Counted from the first letter of the stretch, positions 18,646-28,267 are shown. The stretch: DNA of 64,000 bases from Shewanella sp. MR-4 (GCF_000014685.1 NC_008321.1:1795001-1859000); one strand, 5' to 3'. The notes: generated by a model not told the origin, from the letters alone. Numbers and translations: made by a program.

Positions 18646-19404
18646 TTAATCTAAAAAGCTAAACATATCATCCACTTCAGCGTATTCGTCCGTGACTTGG
18701 TTTTTCTCTTTGGCTTGGATAACCAGTTCATTGACGAACTTATTAATGATCATCTCCCAGCCAGAGCTTTCGTTACGCAGCAGGTTTTTAATGGCTTTTT
18801 CTACATCGGGTGCCAGCTCATGGATTAACGCCATCAGACTACGTGGGTCATCTAGGCTTAAGCTATGGGCTTCTTCACTGGCGGCACGGCTGTCATAGCC
18901 GACGGTGTCGGTATCTTCTTCATCGTCATAATAATCGTTGAAGTGGTCTTCATCGTCGTGGCGCTCACCCAACATCATCTCGATAAAGGGGATAGACAGA
19001 TAGAAGAGGCCGGCGGGATCTTCGGCAATGCATTCTAAAATAGCAGTTTGTTTTTCTTCGCTATCTTGGATGCGAATTAAATAGGTCAAAAAATCAAAGG
19101 TATGCTGAATGAGTTCTTCGGCATTGTTCTTGATTTTTTCTTCCCAATACAAAGGTTGCTGACAGACGATGTCGCGAATTTGCTCAGGGGTCATCAGCTC
19201 CGACATAATTGACGGGCAGGAGATATCGTGGTGACTGTTGATTTGCGTCAGGGTCACAATGTCCATTTTTTCAATGACTTCGACTAATTGCTCATCGTTC
19301 ATTGTGGTGGCGATGAGTTCGAAACGTTTACTGGCCTGTTTTGGCTCGACATCGGCGAGTTCTTTAATCTCGGCAACGGTTATTTCAATGAGACTAGTGT
19401 TCAT
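18646..19404 (-). CDS. atcB: AtcB, cold-adaptation protein of the J-domain network
   Basis: 252 aa, strongly acidic, with a central Asp/Glu/Tyr-rich tract (about 150-170) and an acidic C-terminus ending in DDMFSFLD. Soluble and helical, no recognised domain. Its ATG overlaps the atcA stop (TAATG), indicating translational coupling. In S. oneidensis AtcB interacts with AtcA and AtcC, and has been linked to RNA polymerase; this is recalled, not seen in the sequence. Identity rests on operon position and size. Confidence 0.85.
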   Translation of the reverse strand: MNTSLIEITVAEIKELADVEPKQASKRFELIATTMNDEQLVEVIEKMDIVTLTQINSHHDISCPSIMSELMTPEQIRDIVCQQPLYWEEKIKNNAEELIQHTFDFLTYLIRIQDSEEKQTAILECIAEDPAGLFYLSIPFIEMMLGERHDDEDHFNDYYDDEEDTDTVGYDSRAASEEAHSLSLDDPRSLMALIHELAPDVEKAIKNLLRNESSGWEMIINKFVNELVIQAKEKNQVTDEYAEVDDMFSFLD

Positions 19405-19937
19405 TAGCGGTCCTCATCATCGTAGTGATCGTAGTAGCCATCTTCCTCTTCGCCGTCATCATCGTCGTCATCGGAATAATCGGCGTAATCACTGTCTTCG
19501 TCTTCAAAATGATCGTCAGCGCTGCGTTTAGGTGCAGGTGCACTTTTGCCTTGGTTTTCCAGTAAATAGAGTACGGCGCAGCTTTCAATCAATAAATCTT
19601 CTGAATAGGCGCGCACCGCCTGCACTAATGGGACATCGGCATTATTAAAGCCAATAGTGACCTTGAACTCGTCCCACTCGGGCTGCGTTGCGGTGTTAAT
19701 CCAGTGAGCCCACTTAAGCTTGGCGTCACTTGGAAATTTTACTCGGCCATAGAGTGCCACAGGCAGGTACTCGGGTACTGACTCGAGCATTTTTGGATCG
19801 GCCTGTAATACTTTTTTGATTTGACTAGTAAATTGTTCCAATGCCTTGGGCGTATCCGGGTCATCATAGGACTCGATATTGTCGTAGGCATTGGTCTTAA
19901 GCTCATTAATGCGTGAGATATTCAGTTTTTTGGCCAT
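19404..19937 (-). CDS. atcA: AtcA, cold-adaptation protein of the J-domain network
   Basis: About 177 aa from ATG 19937 (MAKKLNISRINELKTNAYDN); two earlier in-frame starts exist, the nearest an ATG two codons upstream. A helical N-terminal part is followed by a very acidic C-terminal tail, roughly residues 140-177, made almost only of Asp, Glu and Tyr (SDDDDDDGEEEDGYYDHY). The tail's repetitive GAT/GAC/GAA codons may be prone to slippage. Second gene of atcJABC, 141 nt after atcJ. Function from S. oneidensis literature (low-temperature growth); no biochemical activity is evident. Confidence 0.83.
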   Translation of the reverse strand: MAKKLNISRINELKTNAYDNIESYDDPDTPKALEQFTSQIKKVLQADPKMLESVPEYLPVALYGRVKFPSDAKLKWAHWINTATQPEWDEFKVTIGFNNADVPLVQAVRAYSEDLLIESCAVLYLLENQGKSAPAPKRSADDHFEDEDSDYADYSDDDDDDGEEEDGYYDHYDDEDR

Positions 19938-20078
19938 GGGCATGTCTCGAAATAAAAAGCTATCAAACAAACAGCTTCTCAAAATAAACCGTGTTGCAAT
20001 AAAAGGTCCAAATTAAGGGGCTTGGCAAACAAAGCTCATTAATTTGGCACTCCCAGCGTTGCACTGGAAATAACCCGC

Positions 20079-20363
20079 TTAAGGGTAAAACTGATCCCAT
20101 AATTCGCGCATGGCGCCATTGGGATCGGTTACGATCACATTGTTGAAGTCTCGGATAAACGCATTTCTAAGCTTGGGATCTGAGAGCACTTCATAAGCTT
20201 TTTTAACGCGCTCAAGTTGTTGTGATGCTTGCTCTTTTTCTTCATCAGAGGCACCTAACAACTTATCGGGATGGTATTTGTTTGAGAGCCGGCGATAGGC
20301 TTTTTTAATGTCGTCTTCTTTGGCGCTAGGTTTGATACCGAGCACACTAAAGTGGTTAATCAT
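20079..20363 (-). CDS. atcJ: AtcJ, short J-domain co-chaperone
   Basis: 94 aa, nearly all a J domain: helix II IKKAYRRLSNKY, the HPD motif at residues 31-33, helix III and helix IV (LSDPKLRNAFI). No G/F or zinc domains, so it is a class C J protein. A short C-terminal extension (about 74-94, ending in ELWDQFYP) matches the tail that recruits AtcC in S. oneidensis. HPD should stimulate the DnaK ATPase. First gene of the atc operon. Length and tail are those of published AtcJ. The only J protein in this window. Confidence 0.93.
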   Translation of the reverse strand: MINHFSVLGIKPSAKEDDIKKAYRRLSNKYHPDKLLGASDEEKEQASQQLERVKKAYEVLSDPKLRNAFIRDFNNVIVTDPNGAMRELWDQFYP

Positions 20364-20736
20364 ATTTGTACCTGCAGGCGATGGGTTGGTATCGCAAGAT
20401 AAAAGGCTAAGTGCTGATTATCTGTCAATTTGTGGAATTATGATTAGTCAGCGACGGATCATAGCAGAAATGCTTGTTTGGCGGCAAATGACTATGGCGG
20501 CATTTATGGGGAAAAGTGAGTACTTAATTGTGGTTTGTGAGCATAGGCAACAGTGAGGGCAGACGACGAGTGTTGACTTAGGTGCTTTGGGCACACCTAG
20601 CTGCTCACATTGTTATTTTACCGCGAGTGAATGGATGTGTTTTCGTTCATCGTAATCCGATATAGCTCGATCGCTTAGATAAACGATAAAAGCAAATAAA
20701 GCCAAGATAAATTTTGGCTACATGAATTTCGGGTAC
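20364..20736. other. atcJ upstream region, no gene seen
   Basis: 370 nt between atcJ (leftward) and the terminal hairpin of the tRNA cluster (also leftward). It must contain the atcJ promoter; on the minus strand several AT-rich hexamers occur, but none stands out enough to call. An open frame on the plus strand (20308-20556) overlaps atcJ and looks spurious. Confidence 0.4.
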
Positions 20737-20760
20737 AAAAAAACCAGCTTAATGCTGGCC
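20737..20760 (-). terminator. distal tRNA-cluster terminator copy
   Basis: Minus strand GCCAGC-ATTAA-GCTGG followed by TTTTTTT. It is a duplicate of the hairpin at 20888-20910 with the same flanks, part of a duplicated unit whose tRNA has decayed. Confidence 0.85.
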
Positions 20761-20783
20761 TAGTCGTTACTTTGTTTAAATGG

Positions 20784-20817
20784 GTTGCGGGAGTCGGATT
20801 TTAACCAACGACCTTCG
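20784..20817 (-). pseudogene. degenerate tRNA-fMet 3' fragment
   Basis: The minus strand reads the 3' acceptor and T arm of an initiator tRNA (complement of GTTGCGGGAGTCGGATTT and AACCAACGACCTTCG), then breaks off before the anticodon. The T-loop has lost its canonical TTCAA (now TTAAA). Its downstream sequence, terminator included, is nearly the same as that after the intact gene at 20933, so this is the remnant of a tandem duplication. Confidence 0.8.
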
Positions 20818-20887
20818 TCTGTTGTTTATAAAGGGTTGAGGGCTACGAGCTAGCTTGGTGAAACTCTGTAAGACGAATTTCGGGCAC

Positions 20888-20910
20888 AAAAAAACCAGCT
20901 TAATGCTGGC
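20888..20910 (-). terminator. tRNA-fMet cluster terminator
   Basis: Minus strand GCCAGC-ATTAA-GCTGG then TTTTTTT, 22 nt after the last intact tRNA gene. Confidence 0.88.
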
Positions 20911-20932
20911 CCAGTCGCTACTTTGTTTTAAT

Positions 20933-21009
<77 letters not shown>

Positions 21010-21056
21010 TCCGATTAACACTGTTAATAACTTTTTTAATTCTGTCATCTAAGAAT

Positions 21057-21133
<77 letters not shown>

Positions 21134-21222
21134 TCCGATTAACGCTGCGAATAACTGTTTTTATTCTGTTATCTAAGAATTGCCCAAGGGCGATTTCTTT
21201 TTATAAGCATATATATCTAGAT

Positions 21223-21299
<77 letters not shown>

Positions 21300-21337
21300 T
21301 CCGATATCTATCTGTATTACTTACCTTTGCTTTAAAT

Positions 21338-21414
<77 letters not shown>

Positions 21415-21435
21415 TCCGTCTTCAAAGCGGGGCGA

Positions 21436-21464
21436 ACTATAACGGCAGCGCTGTGGCATTGCAA
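21436..21464 (-). promoter_or_regulatory. promoter of the tRNA-fMet cluster
   Basis: On the minus strand TTGCAA (21459-21464), a 17-bp spacer and TATAGT (21436-21441), followed by a GC-rich discriminator (TCGCCCCGC) typical of stringently controlled stable-RNA promoters. Transcription would begin about 15 nt before the first tRNA. Confidence 0.75.
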
Positions 21465-21671
21465 GGAGGAATTCTAAAAAAACGGGTGAATGCTTAAATA
21501 TAAAGCGTAGTGCGGGGAATTCGTCCAGTCTTGGCCGTTATCTGGGATTTGAGCGAGTTAAATGTGGGTTAACTGCCTGACTAAATCGAGTTTCGGCTAA
21601 TAACTGTTTATCTTTTATGTCGCTTCACAGGTATAATGTCGGTTTGATTTTGACTGCGTATTGATTATCCC

Positions 21672-23813
21672 ATGCTTAATTTTTTTGCTGCCGCCCCTAA
21701 GGGCTTTGAATATAGCTTAGCCCAAGAACTGACAGAATTTGGTGCGACTGAGATTAAAGAAAGTGTTGCCGGTGTCTATTTTACCGCGCCGCTTGCCTTA
21801 GCTTACCGTATTACCCTGTGGACACGTTTGGCCAGCCGTATCGTGCTGGTGATCTATAAGGGCCCCTGTGAGTCGGCGGAGCAATTATATAACGCAGCTT
21901 ATTGTATTGATTGGTCATCCCATTTCTCCAATCGCAACACCTTTAGTATCGATTTTCACGGCACTGGCGGCTTTATCAACAACACCCAGTTTGGTGCGTT
22001 AAAGATTAAAGATGCGATTGTTGACCGTTTCCGTGATGACGGTGATGCCCGTCCAAACGTCGCCCGTATCGATGCCGACATTAAAATCGACGCCCATTTC
22101 CGTAATGGGGTGATTACCATTGCGATGAACTTCTCGGGACCTTCCTTGCATCAACGCGGTTATCGCTCTACGACCGGTGAAGCCCCATTAAAAGAAAACC
22201 TCGCCGCCAACATGTTAGTACGCAGTGGCTGGAAAGCCGCGCCAACCACCTTGCTCGATCCTTTCTGCGGTAGCGGTACTGTGCTGATTGAGGCCGCATT
22301 AATGGCTGCCGATATTGCCCCAGGATTGCAGCGCAGCCGTTTTGGTTTTGAACATTGGCGCCGCCACGATAAAGCCACCTGGCATGAGATTTTAGAAGAG
22401 GCCAAGGCGCGCGCATCCTTAGGTGTAAAACGTTGTGACGTGAAGTTCTACGGCTCGGATATCGATTCGCGCTTAGTGGCACTGGCAAAACGTAATGCGC
22501 AAAACGCCGGTGTACTTGAACTGATTGACTTTAAAGTGGCTAATGCGCTGAATGTCGAGCCGCCCGCTGGCGAAGGTTACTTGATTACTAACCCTCCCTA
22601 CGGTGAACGTTTAGGCAGTGTCTCTGAGCTATTACAGCTGTATTACCAATTAGGCGACAAGTTTAAGAAGGAGTTTGGCGGCTGGAAAGTGGCCATGCTC
22701 TGTAGCGATATCGAGCTGATTTCGGCGCTTAAACTCAAAGCCGATAAGCAGATGAAGATGTTTAACGGTGCGCTAGAGTGTGCCTTTAACCTTTATACCT
22801 TGCACGCGCAAAGTACTCGCCGTGATACGCCTGTATTGCCAGAAGGCGTGGATATTGCCGATATCGCACCAGCTTTTGCGAACCGTATTAAGAAAAACGC
22901 TAAGCAATTAGAAAAGTGGGCGAAAAAAGAAGGTATCGACAGTTACCGTTTATATGATGCCGACATTCCCGAATATAACGTCGCGGTCGACCGCTATTTA
23001 GACCATATCGTGGTGCAGGAATATATGGCGCCAGCCAGTATTCCAGAGGCCGTGACAAAACGCCGTTTAAGCGATGTGCTACTGGCTCTGCCTGCTGCTA
23101 TTGGTGTCGATCCGCATAAGATCACTATGAAGACCCGTGAGCGTCAAAAGGGCACTAATCAATATCAAAAGCTGGATGAGCGTAAGCTTGAACTTATCAC
23201 CACCGAATATGGCGCTAAGTTTAAGCTGAACCTGACGGGCTATTTGGATACAGGCTTGTTCCTTGACCACAGATTAACCCGCCGTTTAGTGGGACAAAAA
23301 TCGAAAGGGCGCCGGGTATTGAACCTGTTCTCTTACACTGGTTCCGCCTCTGTGCATGCCGCATTAGGTGGCGCTAAGTCGGTCACCACGGTTGATATGT
23401 CAAACACCTATCTGGCGTGGGCGAAGGAAAACTTTGCGTTAAACGATCTCAGTGGCAAGCAGTATGAGTTTGTTCAGGCCGATTGTTTGCAATGGATCCG
23501 CGATAGTGCGCTCGATAAATCCGCGCAATATGATTTGATTTTTATCGATCCGCCGACCTTCTCTAACTCCAAGCGGATGGAAGATTCCTTCGATGTGCAA
23601 CGTGACCATGTGAATTTACTCGGCATGCTCATCAAGCTGTTAAGTCCAAATGGGGAGATAGTGTTCTCCAACAACAAACGCAAGTTTAAGATGGACACTG
23701 AAACCTTGGCCAAGATGAAAATCAAGGTGGAAAACATCGATGATCTGACCTTGCCTATGGATTACAAGCGCAATCCCCATATCCATAACACTTGGCTTAT
23801 CACCCATGCATAA
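21672..23813 (+). CDS. rlmL: bifunctional 23S rRNA methyltransferase RlmL (m2G2445 / m7G2069)
   Basis: 713 aa, family length. N-terminal THUMP domain (about 45-155), then an N2-guanine methyltransferase module with DPFCGSGT near 196 and NPPYGERLG near 306, and a C-terminal RlmK-type module with LNLFSYTGSASVHA near 550 and DPPTFSNS near 625. It modifies G2445 and G2069 of 23S rRNA near the peptidyl-transferase centre. Next comes a glutaredoxin-like gene overlapping by 8 nt, then uup, so the three probably form an operon. E. coli has the same rlmL-uup adjacency without the middle gene. TATAAT at 21632-21637 may be its -10. Confidence 0.96.
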   Translation: MLNFFAAAPKGFEYSLAQELTEFGATEIKESVAGVYFTAPLALAYRITLWTRLASRIVLVIYKGPCESAEQLYNAAYCIDWSSHFSNRNTFSIDFHGTGGFINNTQFGALKIKDAIVDRFRDDGDARPNVARIDADIKIDAHFRNGVITIAMNFSGPSLHQRGYRSTTGEAPLKENLAANMLVRSGWKAAPTTLLDPFCGSGTVLIEAALMAADIAPGLQRSRFGFEHWRRHDKATWHEILEEAKARASLGVKRCDVKFYGSDIDSRLVALAKRNAQNAGVLELIDFKVANALNVEPPAGEGYLITNPPYGERLGSVSELLQLYYQLGDKFKKEFGGWKVAMLCSDIELISALKLKADKQMKMFNGALECAFNLYTLHAQSTRRDTPVLPEGVDIADIAPAFANRIKKNAKQLEKWAKKEGIDSYRLYDADIPEYNVAVDRYLDHIVVQEYMAPASIPEAVTKRRLSDVLLALPAAIGVDPHKITMKTRERQKGTNQYQKLDERKLELITTEYGAKFKLNLTGYLDTGLFLDHRLTRRLVGQKSKGRRVLNLFSYTGSASVHAALGGAKSVTTVDMSNTYLAWAKENFALNDLSGKQYEFVQADCLQWIRDSALDKSAQYDLIFIDPPTFSNSKRMEDSFDVQRDHVNLLGMLIKLLSPNGEIVFSNNKRKFKMDTETLAKMKIKVENIDDLTLPMDYKRNPHIHNTWLITHA

Positions 23814-24045
23814 TGTACTGCAAGCGGGTTACATTCTATACCACACCGAAGGGTGTCACTTATGTGAACTGGCCGCGGCATTGCTTAATGCCGCCGAGGT
23901 GCCCTTTACGGCCATCGATATTTGTGATGATGAAGCCTTAGCTGAACGTTATGGCGTGTGTATTCCCGTGGTGAAGGCTGCGGATGAGCGTTGCCTCTTT
24001 TGGCCCTTTGACGCTACCCAATTACAAGAATTTTTAGGAGCTTAG
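23806..24045 (+). CDS. glutaredoxin-like (DUF836-type) small protein
   Basis: 79 aa. Thioredoxin-fold start ILYHTEGCHLCELAAALL has a C-H-L-C redox motif at residues 17-20, and GVCIPVVK contains the cis-proline. Short for a full glutaredoxin and matching the DUF836/glutaredoxin-like family often encoded beside uup. The start overlaps the rlmL end by 8 nt, and uup begins one base after its stop, so expression is coupled. Disulphide exchange is probable, partner unknown. Confidence 0.85.
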   Translation: MHNVLQAGYILYHTEGCHLCELAAALLNAAEVPFTAIDICDDEALAERYGVCIPVVKAADERCLFWPFDATQLQEFLGA

Positions 24046-24046
24046 T

Positions 24047-25969
24047 TTGAGTCTGGTTCGTATCAATAATGGCTCGTTAGCCTATGGTTATACTCCGCTG
24101 CTGCAAAATGCCGATTTCACTATCGAACGTGGTGAGCGAGTGTGTATTGTGGGCCGCAACGGCGCGGGCAAGTCGAGTCTTTTGAAGATTTTATCCGGCG
24201 ATGTGCTGCTCGATGAGGGGGAATTCAACATCGATGGCAGCGTCACTGTCAGCCGTTTGCAACAAGATCCACCGAAGGCGGAGCAGGGCTCGGTCTATTC
24301 TTATATCGCTGCGGGCTTAAAGGAAGTTGGTGAAGCCTTAGAGCAGTACCATCAACTGTCCCATGATGTGGCCTTTGCCGATCCTGAGCAGATGGAGCGT
24401 ATGCTCAATCAAATGCAAAAGCTGCAGGAGACCTTAGATCATCACAACGGTTGGCAGCTTGACTCGCGTATCAAACAAAATTGTGAATTATTAGGCCTCG
24501 ATCCCGATAAATCTTTGAGTGAATTATCCGGTGGTTGGCAGCGTAAAGTGGCGCTTGCCCGTGCGCTTGTCAGTGCACCAGATTTGTTACTGCTCGATGA
24601 GCCAACTAACCACTTAGATATCGATACTATCGAATGGCTGGAAAAATTCTTGCTGGATTTCCAAGGTGCCATTGTATTTATCAGCCACGACAGGGGCTTT
24701 ATTGCCCGTATGGCAACTCGCATCGTCGACTTAGACCGCGGCGTAGTGACCTCATGGCCGGGGAATTACCAAGCTTATCTCGATGGTAAGCAGGAGTGGC
24801 TCCGAGTCGAAGCCGAGAAAAATGCATTATTCGATAAACGTTTAGCAGAAGAAGAAGTTTGGATCCGCCAAGGCGTTAAGGCCCGTCGTACCCGCAACGA
24901 AGGCCGCGTGCGTGCATTGAAAGCACTGCGCCAAGAACGCAGCGAACGCTTGAATCGTCAGGGCAATGCTAAGATGGCGGTGGCCGATACCGATCGTTCG
25001 GGTAAGTTAGTCTTCGATGTGAAGGACTTAAACTACAATCTGCCCGATAAAAATCTGGTTAAAAACTTTAATACTACGGTATTGCGTGGCGACCGTATTG
25101 CACTTATTGGCCCGAACGGTTGTGGTAAATCGACGCTTATCAAACTATTGATTGAAAAGTTACAACCCCAATCGGGTGAGGTAAAAGTCGGTACTAAGTT
25201 AGAGATTGCCTATTTCGACCAATACCGTGAGGCGCTAGATCCTGAGCAAACCGTTGAAGATAACGTGGGTGAGGGTAAAAAGACCATCACCATTAATGGT
25301 CAAGACCGTCATATCTTAAGTTATCTGCAGGACTTCTTATTTTCGCCGATGCGCGCTCGTACTCCAGTGAAGGCATTATCGGGTGGTGAGAAAAACCGAT
25401 TACTGCTTGCTAAGCTCCTTATTCGTCCCGCTAACCTGATTATCCTCGACGAACCGACAAACGATCTTGATATTGAGACCCTAGAATTGCTAGAGTCGCT
25501 GCTGACTGAATATCAAGGCACACTGTTACTCGTGAGCCATGATAGGGCCTTTATCGATAACACTGTCACCAGCAGCTGGTGGTATGCGGGTAATGGGCAT
25601 TGGAGCGAGTATGTCGGTGGTTATCAAGACGCTATAGACCAAGGGGCAAAGTTTTATTCTGAGGAACCTAGTCAGCCAAACACGGTCGAAGCTCCTGCGA
25701 CAGCTAAAACCGCTGAGGTTAAAGTGGCCGAGCCCGCCAAAGCCGCGAAAAAACTGTCCTACAAGTTACAGCGTGAATTAGAGGCCATGCCAGAGCTGAT
25801 GGAAAAATTAGAGGCTGAAATCCTCGAATTACAAACCACAGTGGCCAGCCCAGATTTTTATAGTCAGACACAGGATAAAATCAATCAGACATTGAACCTG
25901 TTAGCGGATAAAGAAAAGCAATTGGAAGTTTGCTTCGAGCGATGGGAAGAGCTTGAGTCACTGAAGTAA
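24047..25969 (+). CDS. uup: ABC-F ATPase Uup
   Basis: 640 aa, TTG start with AGGAG 6 nt upstream. Two ABC cassettes without membrane segments: Walker A GRNGAGKS near 36 and GPNGCGKS near 355; signatures LSGGWQRK and LSGGEKNR; Walker B LLLLDEPTNHLD and LIILDEPTNDLD. A charged linker between the cassettes (about 240-310) and a C-terminal coiled coil (about 565-640) typical of Uup, which binds DNA and ribosomes. Role in ribosome function and in limiting precise transposon excision is known from E. coli. Last gene of the rlmL operon. Confidence 0.95.
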   Translation: MSLVRINNGSLAYGYTPLLQNADFTIERGERVCIVGRNGAGKSSLLKILSGDVLLDEGEFNIDGSVTVSRLQQDPPKAEQGSVYSYIAAGLKEVGEALEQYHQLSHDVAFADPEQMERMLNQMQKLQETLDHHNGWQLDSRIKQNCELLGLDPDKSLSELSGGWQRKVALARALVSAPDLLLLDEPTNHLDIDTIEWLEKFLLDFQGAIVFISHDRGFIARMATRIVDLDRGVVTSWPGNYQAYLDGKQEWLRVEAEKNALFDKRLAEEEVWIRQGVKARRTRNEGRVRALKALRQERSERLNRQGNAKMAVADTDRSGKLVFDVKDLNYNLPDKNLVKNFNTTVLRGDRIALIGPNGCGKSTLIKLLIEKLQPQSGEVKVGTKLEIAYFDQYREALDPEQTVEDNVGEGKKTITINGQDRHILSYLQDFLFSPMRARTPVKALSGGEKNRLLLAKLLIRPANLIILDEPTNDLDIETLELLESLLTEYQGTLLLVSHDRAFIDNTVTSSWWYAGNGHWSEYVGGYQDAIDQGAKFYSEEPSQPNTVEAPATAKTAEVKVAEPAKAAKKLSYKLQRELEAMPELMEKLEAEILELQTTVASPDFYSQTQDKINQTLNLLADKEKQLEVCFERWEELESLK

Positions 25970-25997
25970 ACCAATAATAAAAATGGGAATAGAATTA

Positions 25998-27824
25998 ATG
26001 AAGTCAAAGTTGGATAAAGCCCTGTCCTTGGTTGCCTTAGGTGTCCTTGGCGTATTACACAGTGCCCATGCTGCACCCGTCTATGAGATTGTCAACCTTG
26101 ATAATTATGATCTGCAAGGCTCTCTGGAAGGCACCCGTAATGGTTATGCGTTGGGTGTTAACGCCAACGATGAGTTGGTTGGTATAGCTAAAGGTAAGAA
26201 AAAACTCAGCACATCTGACGTGGAAGGTGGAATTATCGACGTCGAAGATGGTATCGCCCCTGAGGAAACCATTACTTATTCTATTACTGAAGCCATTGTT
26301 GCTAATAACTTTGCCTTTATCGCTGCGCAAAATGGTGCCGCTGGCGCATGGTTACCGACCTTTGACAGTATCAATGGCACTACGCCACCGAGTGATATTT
26401 CGGTTGTCAACTCAGTCGATACTTTTTATTACGGCATCAACGATGCGGGCGTGAAAGTGGGCAGTATGACTGCCCCTGAAAAGAAAACAGAAAATACTGC
26501 GACCACAGATAATGCAACCGACTACTGGTATTACCGTGATTATGAATATCGCGGTTTTGCCAAAGTAGGGGATAGCGAAATCCCATTACCGCCGCCTTAC
26601 ACCCAGTATGTTAAAGAGGATAAAACTGTTGAGTTAGGCGGTTGGTCTGCGGCGACGGCGATTAACAATAATAATTTAGTTGTTGGTTATGCTAGCACCG
26701 ATATCAGTAACTATGCGGCTGATCGTGTTGCTTACTGTTTAGGTACTGATAACACGTTACCATTAGATGTGTGTATACAGCGCGAGCAATATCCGAATGC
26801 TCAAGGTACCCGTAATATTCAATACCAAACCCGTGCCTATGTATGGCAACTGGATAATGGCGTTGCAACGGGCACAGCTTTACCGCTTGGATTAACTCCT
26901 GCCACCGATAATAAGCTTACGTTTACCGCCCAAGCTCTGGGGGTGAATAATGAGGGGGTAGTCGCGGGACGTTCGCATGTTTACCGTAATGGTAGTACAG
27001 ATAGATTACGCCAAGATGCTGCCTATTGGAGTAAAGATGCTGAGGGCAACTATCAATACCATTGGATCCCAATGGGCGAGTCCATTTCAAGCTCAATTGC
27101 CTATGATGTAAACGATAGCGGTATTCTTGTTGGTAGTTATCGCAGTTATATCCAAGGTTATCCGCGTGATAAGTTCTTCTACTTTGATATCAATACGCCA
27201 GATAAACCTTATGTCACCCCCAATGATTTTGCTGCGACGACAACGGATCTGTCCAGTAAACCAAAAGATATCAATAATAAAGGCCAAGTTGTTGGTTATA
27301 TTGAAACTACCTATGATAAGGAAAAACCACGGCCTAAGGCGGGTTTCCTGTATGAGAAGTCTACTGGGGAGTTCAGTAACCTCAATAACTTGCTGACCTG
27401 TGAATCCAAGGGCTTTGAAAAGGGCGCTGATGGTAATTGGACCCGTCATCAGGTTGAGGTGCAGGACGGTACTGGCAAAGTACTGACTTATAATAGCGAT
27501 ATTCTCGTTGTTGAAGCGACCAGCATTAATGAAGATGGCACCATAGTGGGAACTGCCTTTATTCGTAAACCTTCATATCAGTTCGATTTGAAAGGTAATG
27601 TTATTGTCGGTGAAAATGGCCTGCCCCTGTTTGAACTTAGCGGTAATGGTGACCCAGTTACGGCCTATGTTCCGCGTATGGTCGTGTTAAAACCGACCAC
27701 TAATGGTGAAGCTTGTACTGTCGATGACAGCACTGACACTGGTAATTACGAACGTAAAGGCGCTGCTTCTCTCGCTTGGTTATTGGCCTTACCTTTAGTC
27801 TGGTTACGTCGCCGCGTTCGCTAA
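25998..27824 (+). CDS. DUF3466 family exported protein with C-terminal sorting tail
   Basis: 608 aa from ATG 25998 (GGGAATAGA upstream); an ATG 15 nt earlier has no ribosome site. Signal peptide ending SAHA, then a beta-rich body with recurring 'ALGVN.NGEVVG' elements (ALGVNANDELVG, AINNNNLVVGY, GVNNEGVVAGR, DINNKGQVVGY, SINEDGTIVGT), which read as propeller-like repeats about 55-100 residues apart. The C-terminus, GAASLAWLLALPLVWLRRRVR, is a short hydrophobic helix plus Arg cluster, like a weak GlyGly-CTERM (rhombosortase) signal. Function unknown. In E. coli this place between uup and rmf is taken by pqiABC. Confidence 0.85.
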   Translation: MKSKLDKALSLVALGVLGVLHSAHAAPVYEIVNLDNYDLQGSLEGTRNGYALGVNANDELVGIAKGKKKLSTSDVEGGIIDVEDGIAPEETITYSITEAIVANNFAFIAAQNGAAGAWLPTFDSINGTTPPSDISVVNSVDTFYYGINDAGVKVGSMTAPEKKTENTATTDNATDYWYYRDYEYRGFAKVGDSEIPLPPPYTQYVKEDKTVELGGWSAATAINNNNLVVGYASTDISNYAADRVAYCLGTDNTLPLDVCIQREQYPNAQGTRNIQYQTRAYVWQLDNGVATGTALPLGLTPATDNKLTFTAQALGVNNEGVVAGRSHVYRNGSTDRLRQDAAYWSKDAEGNYQYHWIPMGESISSSIAYDVNDSGILVGSYRSYIQGYPRDKFFYFDINTPDKPYVTPNDFAATTTDLSSKPKDINNKGQVVGYIETTYDKEKPRPKAGFLYEKSTGEFSNLNNLLTCESKGFEKGADGNWTRHQVEVQDGTGKVLTYNSDILVVEATSINEDGTIVGTAFIRKPSYQFDLKGNVIVGENGLPLFELSGNGDPVTAYVPRMVVLKPTTNGEACTVDDSTDTGNYERKGAASLAWLLALPLVWLRRRVR

Positions 27825-27846
27825 TTTTTCAGCTTGAATTCAGACT

Positions 27847-27880
27847 TAAAAAATCGAGGCGAAATGCCTCGATTTTTTTT
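27847..27880 (+). terminator. terminator of the DUF3466 gene
   Basis: AAAAATCGAGGC-GAAA-TGCCTCGATTTTTTTT. Confidence 0.9.
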
Positions 27881-28011
27881 AACTACGATCTCAATAGTTT
27901 AATAAATAGTCGATAAAATGGTCGATTTTTTGATTGATCTCGGCGTTGAAAAGCACTATCTCTATGGGGGAAGCTGTTGCTTCTATTTCACGTAGAACAG
28001 AGGACGCTTGC

Positions 28012-28188
28012 ATGAAAAGACAAAAACGAGATCGTTTAGACAGAGCTTTTTCCAAAGGATTCCAAGCTGGTATTGGGGGTCGATCTAAAGAGCTTTGTCC
28101 TTATGCAAATCTTGATTCGCGATCACAGTGGTTAGGTGGTTGGCGTGAAGGTGTGGATGGCCGAGTTAATGGGCTATTTAATAAATAA
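28012..28188 (+). CDS. rmf: ribosome modulation factor
   Basis: 58 aa, basic: MKRQKRDRLDRAFSKGFQAG, then GRSKELCPY and SQWLGGWREGVDGR, the full Rmf signature. It binds near the anti-Shine-Dalgarno of 16S rRNA and drives 100S dimer formation in stationary phase. The longer frame beginning at 27934 is not used: AGGAC lies directly before ATG 28012. Adjacent to fabA in reverse orientation, as in E. coli (same neighbours, fabA on the opposite strand). Confidence 0.95.
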   Translation: MKRQKRDRLDRAFSKGFQAGIGGRSKELCPYANLDSRSQWLGGWREGVDGRVNGLFNK

Positions 28189-28240
28189 CGAGTATTTCTC
28201 GTGGATTAAATAGCCCTGAACAGACAGAGTAATGCAGCAT

Positions 28241-28267
28241 AATTGCCCTCAGATGAGGGCATTTTTG
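28241..28267 (+). terminator. rmf terminator
   Basis: AATTGCCCTC-AGAT-GAGGGCA then TTTTTG. Confidence 0.85.
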
